From positions 381,261,582 through 381,325,581 of the forward strand of contig CM057337.1 in NCBI GenBank assembly GCA_030015575.1: a stretch of DNA of 64,000 bases, in the 5' to 3' direction. The stretch comes from Agapanthus africanus (Eukaryota > Streptophyta > Magnoliopsida > Asparagales > Amaryllidaceae). The notes under the pieces were generated by a model. The model was not told the origin of the DNA, did not search any database, and was given only the letters and a program-made list of their open reading frames with translations. This document shows, in pieces, positions 36,077 to 46,689 of this stretch (its first letter is position 1; every line of letters begins with the position of its first letter). Position numbers and translations under genes: made by a program.

Positions 36077-37776
36077 TGCTGGGTCCACTTAGCACCCCCG
36101 CTATGTTTCGGCACGTATCAAGTATGCTATTTCAAAATATCTTGGGTGCCAAGCAAGCCCGACCAAGGATCTAACTAGAGAATTAAGGTTTTTATAGCAT
36201 GTAAACAAAATTTACACTAAGCGAAATAGGAATACAACCTTTGTAGACCGGTTCTTCACTTCTAAAGCTCCATGTAGTAGTCCCTTAGCACCAAGTAGTG
36301 GTGTCCCGGACTCTCCTTAGGCTCCACTAGGTGAAAGGAATGAGCTTGCTCAAGGATTTTCGAGGCCGAATATTATCTACGTCGAAGAATCTCTAACTCA
36401 AGCTACCTCTTCACTAATTGATGGATTAGTCATGTAAACAACCTATACTAAATGGGTAGTTTGGTATAGATTGATGAAGTAGGAATTTTGCAAACTTTAG
36501 AATTATTTTTCTTTTTTTCTTTTTCACCTCATAAGAAATTAAGAGAAGAAAAATGAGAAGAAGAAGAAGCTCAAGTAATGAACCATGGTGTGAAAAATAT
36601 CTCATATATCACTTGAAGAGACTTAACCATGGCTAAAGATAATGGTTGGTTTAATAAATATCTAGAGTAAAACAAAATTAGTAGACTTAAGTCAAGGCTT
36701 CTACATGCTTCCACAAGCATCTTAGCCATACTAATTTCCACCTAATATTGATATTTCCCTTAATAATTAATCACCAAAATTATCTTTAGTCTGGTACGAG
36801 TCTTATACACCCAAGTCCAATGTATCATCTAACATGACAAAAAAATAAACACATTAATATATATCATATATATATTTATGTATTTAGAGAAAACAGATAT
36901 TTAAGTGAGCTAATATTAGTTATTATATATTAATATATAAAATATTAAATTATATATTAAATTATTAAATCAGCACTTGATTTAATAACCCGGCTATATC
37001 ACATACAACTGACTAATATCATTTACATGTATATCAAATATACATATAACAAATTTTTGAATCTACACTTGATTCAAGAATCCGGTTATATCACATATAA
37101 CCTATATCGCGAGATTAGAATGCTGTATCACATACAATTACTAATCTTGGGTGTACATATAACAAATTATGAACGTGGTAAGGAGGAAATCAAATTATGA
37201 ACGTGGTAGGGAGGAAATCAAAGTACAGTGGGAATCACACAAGTCTCTATGACGATCTCAGGTCTACAGACTAACCTATACCAGTGTCACCAGAGAACTG
37301 CTATCTGACGTTAGGTATAATACCATCTTGGAGTTCTCGGCGAATCCTGTTCGGTGTACCCATTCTCCAATGAGCACCTGTGTACAATCTTTGATGTCAA
37401 ACACCAATCGTTGTGGGATCATCCATCGCCCCATACAGGGTCAATAAACGTACACACTAGTCTACTCTGGAATATCGATGCCCTGTCTTGATATTCCCAC
37501 GAGTAGGAACAATTAAAGAATGAACTTATGGTTTACCCTGGCCCCACTAGGATGATCTGCATCATAATCCTGGTAGTCAAGTACACATCCTAAGGGCTTT
37601 ATTAATATGTGAGAGCAAGAGAGTATCATAATACTAGTATACATGTTAAGTTAAAGAGCAACCAGATAGCATACTATCATGTCGAGCAAGAAAGTCCTCT
37701 CAATATTTGTCCAAGCAACCTTTATAATATATAATCATGTACAATAATGGCCTCTAGGGCATACATACAACTAACA
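36077..37776 (-). repeat. 3' LTR of copia K, internally deleted
   Basis: Begins TGCTGGGTCC and ends CAACTAACA on the plus strand. About 1.7 kb against 2.2 kb for intact copies. The missing part falls at about 37152, where ACATATAACAAATT is followed by two copies of AATTATGAACGTGGTA(A/G)GGAGGAAATCAAA. Confidence 0.85.
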
Positions 37777-37788
37777 ATCTCCCACTTG
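37777..37788 (-). other. Polypurine tract of K
   Basis: ATCTCCCACTTG on the plus strand, adjoining the LTR. Confidence 0.88.
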
Positions 37789-37995
37789 CACTAAGGCCAG
37801 TTGTTGTAGTATCTCATACAAAACATCCTAAAGAGTCTCTCAAATTGTATCTGGGGAATGGCCTTCGTGAGTGGGTCCGCCGTGTTATTCTTCATGTCAA
37901 CTCTCCTGACCTCGATCTCCTGGCGATCAACTATTTCGCGGATCAGGTGATAACGCCTCAGAATATGCTTGGATTGCTGATGGGACCTGGGTTCC
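37789..37995 (-). pseudogene. RNase H C-terminal remnant of K
   Basis: Minus-strand frame of about 65 codons, open to the junction: SHQQSKHILRRYHLIREIVD, then EIEVRRVD and NTADPLTKAIPQIQFERLF. This is the copia RNase H C-terminus and is closer to D than to A, E or F. Cut at 37995 by element H. Confidence 0.85.
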
Positions 37996-39418
37996 TGTTC
38001 ATATCATATTTTTACATTATTATATTCCCCATTCTTAGTCATTTTACGAATAAACAGGTGCTTTTGACCCATGTCTGCTACATAGTTGCAGGTTACAGTT
38101 TCTCGCAACAAAAACAGTGAAATTGATAAAAAAAATGATACAAAAGTGAGACTACGACTGATAAATAATGGAATCTTGATCATACCACATTTTGAGGGAC
38201 AATGAAGGTCAATGAACAAGTTCACAAAGCACAAAGGCAGCGCAAGGTTCAAAACTTCGACACGAAGCATCGGTAAAAGTCCACTACATTATGCACTGTG
38301 AAAAATTGGAAGAAAACCAGAAGAAATTTTGAAGAACAAACTGAATAAAACAGAGGACAACTGCAAGAAGACCAAGACATGAAAAATTGAGCCCAATTCA
38401 TCACTATTTGGCCGCGGAACCGCGGCCAAATAGGGCCTATGGCCACGGTTTCGCGGCTGTGTATAACACGTGTCGTTGGAAATTTTTGACTGAGGCTGGC
38501 GGGTGACGAGTCTTCTCTTGGGGTATTTTTGTAAAAGCAGATGTGTGGCGATTGTAACCCTAAGGTTTTCTATGCTCTATAAATAGAAGCCCTAAAACTT
38601 GTTTTAGGTTATGCCTCTTTTCATTGAATAAAATTCAGATTTCTATCAAGTTTTGAGAGCATCAATTTTGTAAGTAGTTTTTATTTTGCCCTAGTTCTTA
38701 ATTCTTCTTTCTGCCTTAGTTTAACTTATTCTCTGCCCTAATTTAATTTAGATTAGAACTTTTTATTGATCTGCCGTAGTTAGATAATCAATCTCTTAAA
38801 TCACAAACTCATAAAAATCATGTTTTTCATAGATCCCTTAATGAGCGAGTAGTTCCTCGCTTGTCAGGGTTAGGAATAGGGAAGGTTTGAGAGATGCAAA
38901 TCACTCACCCCTTTCTTCCCCATCAATATTAATAATTAGGACTCCATGCATGCATACACATACCGCTCCCTACGGCACCCTACCTACGAGGTAACGGTGA
39001 TACCGTAGTATAAAAGACTGGATGTGCATGCTTTCCATGGAGGTTAGGGTAAGGATTAAGAAAGGACGGACAGGGACCTAGAGGAAGAAACATCATTTCT
39101 TCCCGATCGTCCTAATCACCTTTATTAATAATTACCATAACACCTAAGAGATCCAAATTAGGGCATTGAAAGCGGTGGGAGATCTTTAACTTTCCAAACT
39201 TAACCTAAACCTAACCCTAGCAAGATTTCTAATCCTAGTCTAAGACAACTTAGTTTTTAGTGATAAAGATCCAAACACCATTTGGAATTAACTCGTTAGA
39301 ACAATTAGGAAATACACAACATCACTGTGGACGGACCCGTATTCACCGGCTAGCTACCAAGCGACGCCGTTCTTGATTGCGGTAAAAATATTTTTTATCG
39401 TAAAATCTCTCTAAATCA
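37996..39418 (+). repeat. 5' LTR of H
   Basis: TGTTCATATC to CTCTAAATCA, 1423 bp. The start is defined by the break from K sequence, the end by the primer site two bases later. Contains the perfect palindrome TTTGGCCGCGG/AACCGCGGCCAAA region near 38408-38431. A TATA-like CTATAAATAG lies at about 38577-38586. Confidence 0.75.
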
Positions 39419-39420
39419 AA

Positions 39421-39437
39421 TGGCGCCGTTGCCGGGG
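39421..39437 (+). other. Primer binding site of H
   Basis: TGGCGCCGTTGCCGGGG, the primer site characteristic of plant Athila/Tat elements. Confidence 0.92.
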
Positions 39438-40649
39438 TTGGCGTAGTATTTCCTTTTTGCAATTTCGTGTTAATATAAAATTTAAAAAATCATAAAAACT
39501 GAAAAATTTGAAAATTATAAAAAATTTATCAACTTTTTATTGTTTGAAGGGTTTTTTTCAGTGAATTTTGCAGGAATTACGAACGAGTTCGGATCTGGAA
39601 AAATCCAGATATCAAAATAGAAAACCCTAGATATGAACAACAGAGGAAAGTCAAACCAGAGGGGCAGAGAAATTTTTGCGAACCGAGCCGCATCTTCTAC
39701 CGTGAAACCGCGGCAGGAACGCGCATCAGGCGGCGGAAACGCGGCGGAAACGTGACATCAGCGAGTGAAAGTGCGGAACCGTGGCGGGAAGCACCCTTTG
39801 GCGGAGGAAATTCGGTTTTGGGGTCGATTCAGCACGTGGAAAAATCTCTGTGAGCTTTCTCTCTCCTTTCTCTGCAACCCTAAATATCTTCTCTGTAAAA
39901 TCTCCTGCAGGATTCTTTGCGCTAAAAAATCTCTCCCCCTTCCAATAATTGATCTTGTGCAAGATTCTTTGCGCCGCGCTAAATATTGATTGCAAGTGAT
40001 TGTTACTACTTTGCATATTTTTAATCGGACTTTAAGGAGCTTGAAACCAAACCAGATTGGGTGGGAATTTCATCTCCCTTCCCAGGACCCCCGAAATCAC
40101 ATAAGGCAATTTGCATTGATCATCATTAATTAAAAAAGATTAGACTCAGCCCTAAGGACTTCGCGCTCAATAGGACAAAAGACTAGTTATAGGCATCGAC
40201 CGTTAATCCTAACCTGACTTTGTGGTGTCTAGACAAGTGTGTCTAAGACAAGTGGTTACTTAATTAGCTCCACTATTTACGTGGTGGAGAGCCTCCGACT
40301 TACCTGGCATTTACCTGGCCACAATTGGCGGTGAAGAGGCGATTTGAGGTCCTATTTCTTGCCCTTATGAACAGTTAGGAGCTGTCTAGCTCACCTAGGT
40401 GACCATAGATCTAGGCCTGATTGTGCAATTGTGGTCGATTGAAAGTGTGTCTAACCCTTTTATCGAAAATCTTTTTTGCAAAAAGCCCCACATAAAAAAG
40501 AGAAAAAAAGGTATAATTTTCTTACAAAAACTTGCAACTTGTCGCTAAAAATTCGTGCACCCCACTTACACCCACTTTCTTCTCATTGACGTTTTCTTAC
40601 CTCCACATTCTGTTTTTTCACCTTTTTGACTACACTACCTCTTTAGTGT
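39438..40649 (+). other. Leader of H
   Basis: Non-coding, with CGCGG-rich words (CCGCGGCAGG, GGCGGCGGAAACGCGGCGG) at 39700-39760. No frame I trust. Confidence 0.7.
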
Positions 40650-42800
40650 ATGTCCAGTTGGACTAGGGACACTAGCGCCCGATTAGTCCATGTTTCGTTG
40701 GTAGCGACCGACGAAGGTTTCGACTCCGAAGTCGAAATTCCTTCCACTTCCTTAACTTCACCTTCATATTCTTCTTCCGAAGGGATGTCGGGATATAATC
40801 CTAACAACACCTTACCCACGGGACTGATTCCACCTCCGTTAGGTGCGAATAACCCGCAACACCCGCCTTTTGAAGAGCCCCAATGAATCGCGCTCCACGA
40901 TCTTTTCTACCCTATTCGCACCGCTTTACCTAATTGTCTTTCACTCCCACCAGCAAATGGGGACAATTTTGATACCAAACCTCACTTCATCAACATGTTT
41001 CCCAAATTTCACTGACTGGAATCTGAAGATGCCTATATCTTCATAAACAAATTCCAAAACGTTTGCGCAATGATGAAAACAACCCACTTATCAGATGATG
41101 CTATAAGGCCAAGGGTCATTCCTTTCACCTTATGTGACTTAGCCGAGAAGTGGTTATACAGCACAGCATCACATTCAATTAAGAATTGGAAAGAGTTTGT
41201 TAAAGCTTTTCTTAAAAAGTTTTATCCTCATCACAAGACTGCAAGAATTCGCAATGAGATTATACAATTTTCCCAGCTTCCTTCCGAACTCTTTTGGAAG
41301 TGTTTTGAAAGATTCAAAGACCTGCTTGTTCAATGCCCTCACCATGGGATCGAAAATTAGCAACTTTGCCAAACATTATACGAGGGATTGAACCCAGCAA
41401 CGTAGCAGTTTCTAGAAACCATTTGTCAAGGTCACTTTCTAACCAAATTTAGTGAGGAAGAGTGGCAGTTTCTTGAGGATCTTGCTGAACAAACACTTCA
41501 GTGGGAAAGCACCAAGACCACCTCATCTTCTTCTATTGGTCAGTCTAGGGAATGCATACATCAATTGGATATGTCGATTGCTATGAAGGCCGAGATGGCC
41601 GCACTTACGAAAAAGCTAGAAGCGATACAGACCAAAATCTCATCGCCTTCTCCTGCCCCTGCTTTGCCCCCACGGACTGTTTGTGCTTGTTGTTCGGATC
41701 CATCACATCTTACCGAAGAGTGTCCTTACAATCCACCTGCTCAAGGACAAGATCACGTCAATGCTGCCTTTCAGCAATGACAGAGAAATGATCCATACTC
41801 TTTGACTTATTATCCGGGTTGGAGGAGTCACACAAATTTTGCTTGGAATCAAAATCAACAATTCCAAGGAAACAACAACTTTCAAAGGCCTCCTCCTCCA
41901 TAACAACAAGTACCTCCACAAACTCAATACCAGCAACCTTTCCACCCACAACCTTACCCTAACCAAATGAACAATTTTGTGCCCAACAATTCTTACCCTC
42001 AAAACAATTTTGTTCAACCAAATAATGATAAGGTTAACTCGCTAGAAAGAAGTCTAGATGCATTCCTAAAGCAATCTACACAATCCGCAGCAAGGTTGGA
42101 GACTTCTATTCATACTTTGGTGCAAAACAGTGCTTCATACGATCAAAGCATCAAATCTATTGAGGCACAAATAGCACAACTCAATGCTGCGTTGAGCGAG
42201 CGAAAAAAGGAAAAGCTTCCATCTCAACCACTGCCAAATCCCGGTCACGCACATGTTGCATATGAACAGCAAAATCATAACGTAAATGTTGTGACCACGT
42301 TAAGATCCGGAAAAGTGTTGCACAATAACGTGGGTATTAATAATGACACCCCTGCCGGTGGTTCTTCTTCTTCATCTTCTTCTTCTTCACCTTCATCTTC
42401 TTCGTTAGAGCCTATTCTTCATTCTTCACAAGGCTCTACTTCTTCTACTTTGAACGGACCCACTTCTCACATCACGAACACATCTACACGGGGATCCGTT
42501 CTAACTCCACAATCTGATACACAAAAATTGGACTCAACAAATTTTCAAAATGTTCCTTTTCCAAACAGGTTGAGATCAAATAAACCAACTCCACAAATGG
42601 AGAAGATTGTAGAGTTGTTCAAACAGGTTAGCATAAATATACCTCTCTTGGATGCAATCCAACAAGTCCCTTCATACGCAAAAATCTTAAAGGACTTATG
42701 CACCAAGAAGAGGAAGTCACAAGTGAAGGGTTTCCTACAGCACCACTACAAGGGTTTGGAGGAAACACACATGCCATATTTAAAATTTATATGGTGGTAA
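40650..42800 (+). pseudogene. Athila/Tat gag of H with six nonsense codons
   Basis: One reading frame of about 716 codons from ATG 40650 to TAA 42798, with no frameshift. It is interrupted by in-frame TGA 40884, TGA 41013, TAG 41358, TAG 41403, TGA 41778 and TAA 41901. Retrotransposon gag core at 41020-41420 (LESEDAYIFINKFQNVCAMM, EKWLYS, FLKKFYPHHKTARIRNEI, ERFKDLLVQCPHHG). A zinc knuckle follows (CACCSDPSHLTEEC, CX2CX4HX4C) at about 41688-41730. The C-terminal part has VTTLRSGKVL, a Ser-rich stretch (42360-42410) and IPLLDAIQQVPSYAKILKDL, all typical of Athila/Tat gag. Capsid and nucleic-acid-binding role by family. Its last codons read into the junction with I. Confidence 0.88.
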
Positions 42801-42913
42801 AGAAACTATATTAAGGATCATGCTAGAAAATATAGGGTAACATAACTTTAACATGTAAAGAAACTATCTTAAGGATCATGCTAGAAAATATAGGGTAACA
42901 TAACTTTAACATA
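42798..42913. repeat. 58-bp tandem duplication at the H/I junction
   Basis: Two direct copies, 42798-42855 and 42856-42913, beginning TAAAGAAACTAT and ending AACTTTAACAT, one base difference seen. It lies in the copia LTR immediately at the break with H. Confidence 0.92.
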
Positions 42914-44450
42914 AACACAAGTAGTAAAAGATAGGGTTTTGAGAGTACAACCTTTGTAGCTCCCTACGCTAGACTCCTTGGCTACTTGAGGGTTGGAAAA
43001 AGGTTCGCTTGAGATCCTCTAGGTCCACGACGATCCACCCGGAGTCCTCTTTGTCCAAGCTTGAAGTTCCACTAGATCAAGAGAAGAAATGGAAGCTAAC
43101 ACTTTACACTAATGGCAATACTAGTGTAGAATGGTGATATGGTTTGTTTTCTTACTTCAAAATCCTAACTTGGTGACTCTTTTGCTCACTAGAGAAAACT
43201 AGAGAGCAAGAGATAAAGGAGGAAGAAGATGATGGCTTGTAAAGAGCTCAAGATAATGATAGGCATATGAATAAAAATGAGAAATGAAAATATATATATT
43301 CTCGCTTTCTCATTCTTAACCATTGTTATAAAATATCTAGATATTTAGTATGGACAAAAATGGCCATAGAAAATGAATCATGGTTAAACCAAAGGATTAG
43401 TGCAAGAATAAAATATTAAACCATGATAAAAAATTTCCATTTCCATTTTCCTTTTTCCAAAAATAATGTCTATATATATATATGGTGTGAGTCTTATATT
43501 GCCACCATCCACTATATCAACAACCATGATAGAATTATGTATGCATGTATGTGTGCATGCACATCCTATGTGCATGAATGAGAATAAATGCATACATGCA
43601 TGCATACAACAAAAAGACAAGAAAGGGTTTAAAGTGAGAAACTAATGGTCAATGATAAATCAACACTTGATTTAGCAAACCGGTCATATCGCATACGACC
43701 CGACCAAAAGCAAACCGCCCGATTAATAAACGGTATCTCATACGCGCATTTTAACCGGGTCCACGCGTATATCTCATATGCACACCAAATCGTTTCGCCT
43801 GGACTAGGCAACTCCATTGTGGGACTGTAAGACTCGTCAATACGCCGACAGTTGGTGATGATCATATCAAGCACCCCCAAGCCACAAGCGGTCAGCTAAA
43901 CGTAACGGCCACTGGGGTATTGAGCGATCAGAAGAAAACAAGCGAACCTGTCACAACTCCCGTCGAGCCAACCGGCAACACTACCATATAGTCCGGTCTC
44001 ATCGGCAAATATGCTGCATATCGAGTCTAGGGATGGTAACATCGACCCCAATAACTCAATTAGTCGTGCTGATGAATGGTCTATAACAGATCGAGAAAAT
44101 ACTGATAACACTTATCAGTAAATCTCAACAGCCCAGGCCAGGGACTTACTGATATAGCCAATCGAGCACAGCACAACATCAACTCCCAATACCGGGAGAG
44201 ACGAAACCCCTCCTATCGCTCATCGCCTTCGTGTGTCTCGGGACTGTACCCAACGGCCACCTGTTTGCACGACTCAGTAGAGCCGTGGTAGGGTGGTAAT
44301 CAAAGTACAGTAGGAGAACACACAAGACTCTATGACAATCTCGGGTCTACAGACTAACCTGCACCAGTGTCACCTGAGAACTGCTATCCGACGATAGATA
44401 TAATTCCATATAGGAGTTCTCGGTGAGTCCGTCCAGTGTACCCAGTGTAG

Positions 44451-44455
44451 GGTTC
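44451..44455. other. Left target-site duplication of F
   Basis: CCCAG, identical to 54840-54844. Confidence 0.95.
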
Positions 44456-46666
44456 CTAGGCACTCTCAAGAGGTCTCACAAGGCATCAACCATGCCAATT
44501 TCAAATTTTACGGTGCCGAGAAACCCTAGACTACGGATCGTCGGCTAGAATTCTAGGCGAAAAACAAACTAGTTAACACTTAACTACAAGAATACGGAAA
44601 TACAACCTTTGTAGATCCGGTGCTCCACCTCCATAGCTCCGCAACGAAGTCCCCTTGCTGTCCAAATGAATTCCCGGGCTCTAGCGTCGGCTTCATCGGA
44701 GAAAGAGCGGGCTAGGTCATCGACGACGTGCCGAAGATGATCTACGTCGAGGCATCGCTAGATCAAGCTCCAACTTCACCAAGTCTAGAAAACTTGTGAA
44801 GGAAACACACTCTACTACTTGGCAAGAGGTAGAGGATGAAGAAATAGGAAGTGGGTAGACTTTAGAATTGGATTTCTCACTTGTTTTCATTAATCACCAT
44901 TGATGAAGCAAGCTTCTTCATGTGATGAAGAAGAAGAAGAAGAAAGAAATGAATATGATAAGTTTTTTTTTTCAAAAAGGAAATAAAAGAATACTTATCA
45001 TAACCAAACCATGGTCAAGTGTAGAGAATAAATCATGGTTAGTGGGATGGTTAGGGTTAAGCATGAAGACAAAATGGTCACTTGGTCAAAGTCTTCAAGA
45101 AGCTTCATTATGAAACAAAATTAGCCACCATTTTCTCTTTATGCCTTTCTTATTTATTTCCAAAATGAATAAATAGATAAATAAATGAGAAAAGGAAATA
45201 AAACCCTAATCATAAGTTTAACCATGGTTTAATTCTTTACACTTAACCAAGTAAACATGTATCATCAAACATGATACAATAATATGCACAAAAAGTATAT
45301 CACATATACAACTTGTACATCCAAGTGAGAAAATCCTTTAAAGTGAACCAATATTAGTTAATGCAAAGTAATATATCAAATATATAATTATACATTAAAT
45401 CATTAAATCAACACTTGATATAACGATCCGGTCATATCGCATATAACCGACTAATATCCAATATATCGATTTATCGAATCAATCCTTGATTCGATAACTA
45501 GGTTATATCGCATACAACCATTCGACACATTCATCGCGAGAATAGAATACGGTATCACATACTCGAATCATTCTCGGTCCCGCACATATCTCATATGCGC
45601 TCCTATTTCGTTTCGCTTGAGCCAGGAAACCTCTGTGTAGGACTCTAAAGACTCGTCAATACGCCGGCAGCAGGCGATGATCATATCAAACACCCACAAG
45701 CCGCAAGCGGTCTGCTAAACGTAACGGCCACCCAGGTATTGTGCGATCTGAAGATTGACGAGCAAGCCCGCTCACACTCCAGTGAATCCAACCAGTAACA
45801 CTACCGTACAGTCCGGTCTGATCGTCTGATATGTCGCATATCTCGCCTAGGGGTGGTAAACGTCAGACCCCAATAGCTCGATAAGTCGTGTTGATATGAG
45901 GTCTATAACAATTCGAGAAACTACAGGTAACACTTACCAGTAAATCTCAGCAACCCTGGCCAGGGATTTCCTGTTATAGCCAATCGAACACAGCGCAACA
46001 TCAACCCCCTATACCGGGAGAGACGAATCCCCTCCTATCGCTCATTGCCTCCATGTGACTCGGGACTGTACCCAAAAACCACCGTTTTGCACGCCCTCTT
46101 GGACGTGGTAAGATGGAAATCAAAGCACATTGGGAACCACACAAGACTCTATGACGATCTCGGGTCAACAGACTACTCTGTACCAGTGTCACCAGAGAAC
46201 TGCCATCTGACGTAAGGTATAATACCATCTGGGAGTTCTCGGCGAGTCAGTCCAGTGTACCCAGTCTCCACTGAGCACCCGTATATCATCTCTGATGTCA
46301 AACCAATGGATATGGGATCATCCATCGCCCATCTGTATGGATCGAGAAGGTATACGCTAGTCTACTCTGGTATATCGATGCCCCGTCTCGATACACCCAC
46401 GACTAGGGACTTTGAAGGATGTACTTATGGACTACCATGTCCCCACTAGTATGATCCGCATCATAGTCCAGATAGTCAAGTACACATCCTAAGGGCTTTA
46501 CCAACATGTAACAGAGAGACAATCAGTGTACACGTTAAGGTAAAGATCAACCAGATAGCATACTATCATGTCGTGCAAGAAAGTCCTCCCTATATATGTC
46601 CAAGCATCCACTACAATATACATCCTATGTATAGTAATGGCCTCTAGGGCATACATATAACTAACA
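44456..46666 (-). repeat. 3' LTR of F
   Basis: 2211 bp, TGTAGGG..CTAACA on the plus strand. Confidence 0.96.
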
Positions 46667-46678
46667 ATCTCCCACTTG
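46667..46678 (-). other. Polypurine tract of F
   Basis: ATCTCCCACTTG on the plus strand. Confidence 0.9.
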
Positions 46679-46689
46679 CACTAGGGCCA

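Larger units (their letters stand above)
37996..42797 (+). mobile_element. Element H, Athila/Tat-type Ty3/gypsy, 3' part lost
   Basis: 5' LTR 37996-39418, primer site TGGCGCCGTTGCCGGGG, leader, gag with nonsense codons. Pol and the 3' LTR are missing: sequence jumps from the gag C-terminal region to copia LTR I at about 42760-42797. The left target duplication is probably GTTCC (37991-37995); the right copy is gone. Inserted into the RNase H of K. Confidence 0.85.
42798..44455 (-). repeat. 3' LTR of copia I, left piece
   Basis: Diverged copia LTR lacking its TGTAGGG end. Contains ACAACCTTTGTAGCTCC, the TCAACACTTGATT palindrome half and the AGCCCAGGCCAGGGAC landmark. Interrupted by F; continues at 54845. 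Confidence 0.85.
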
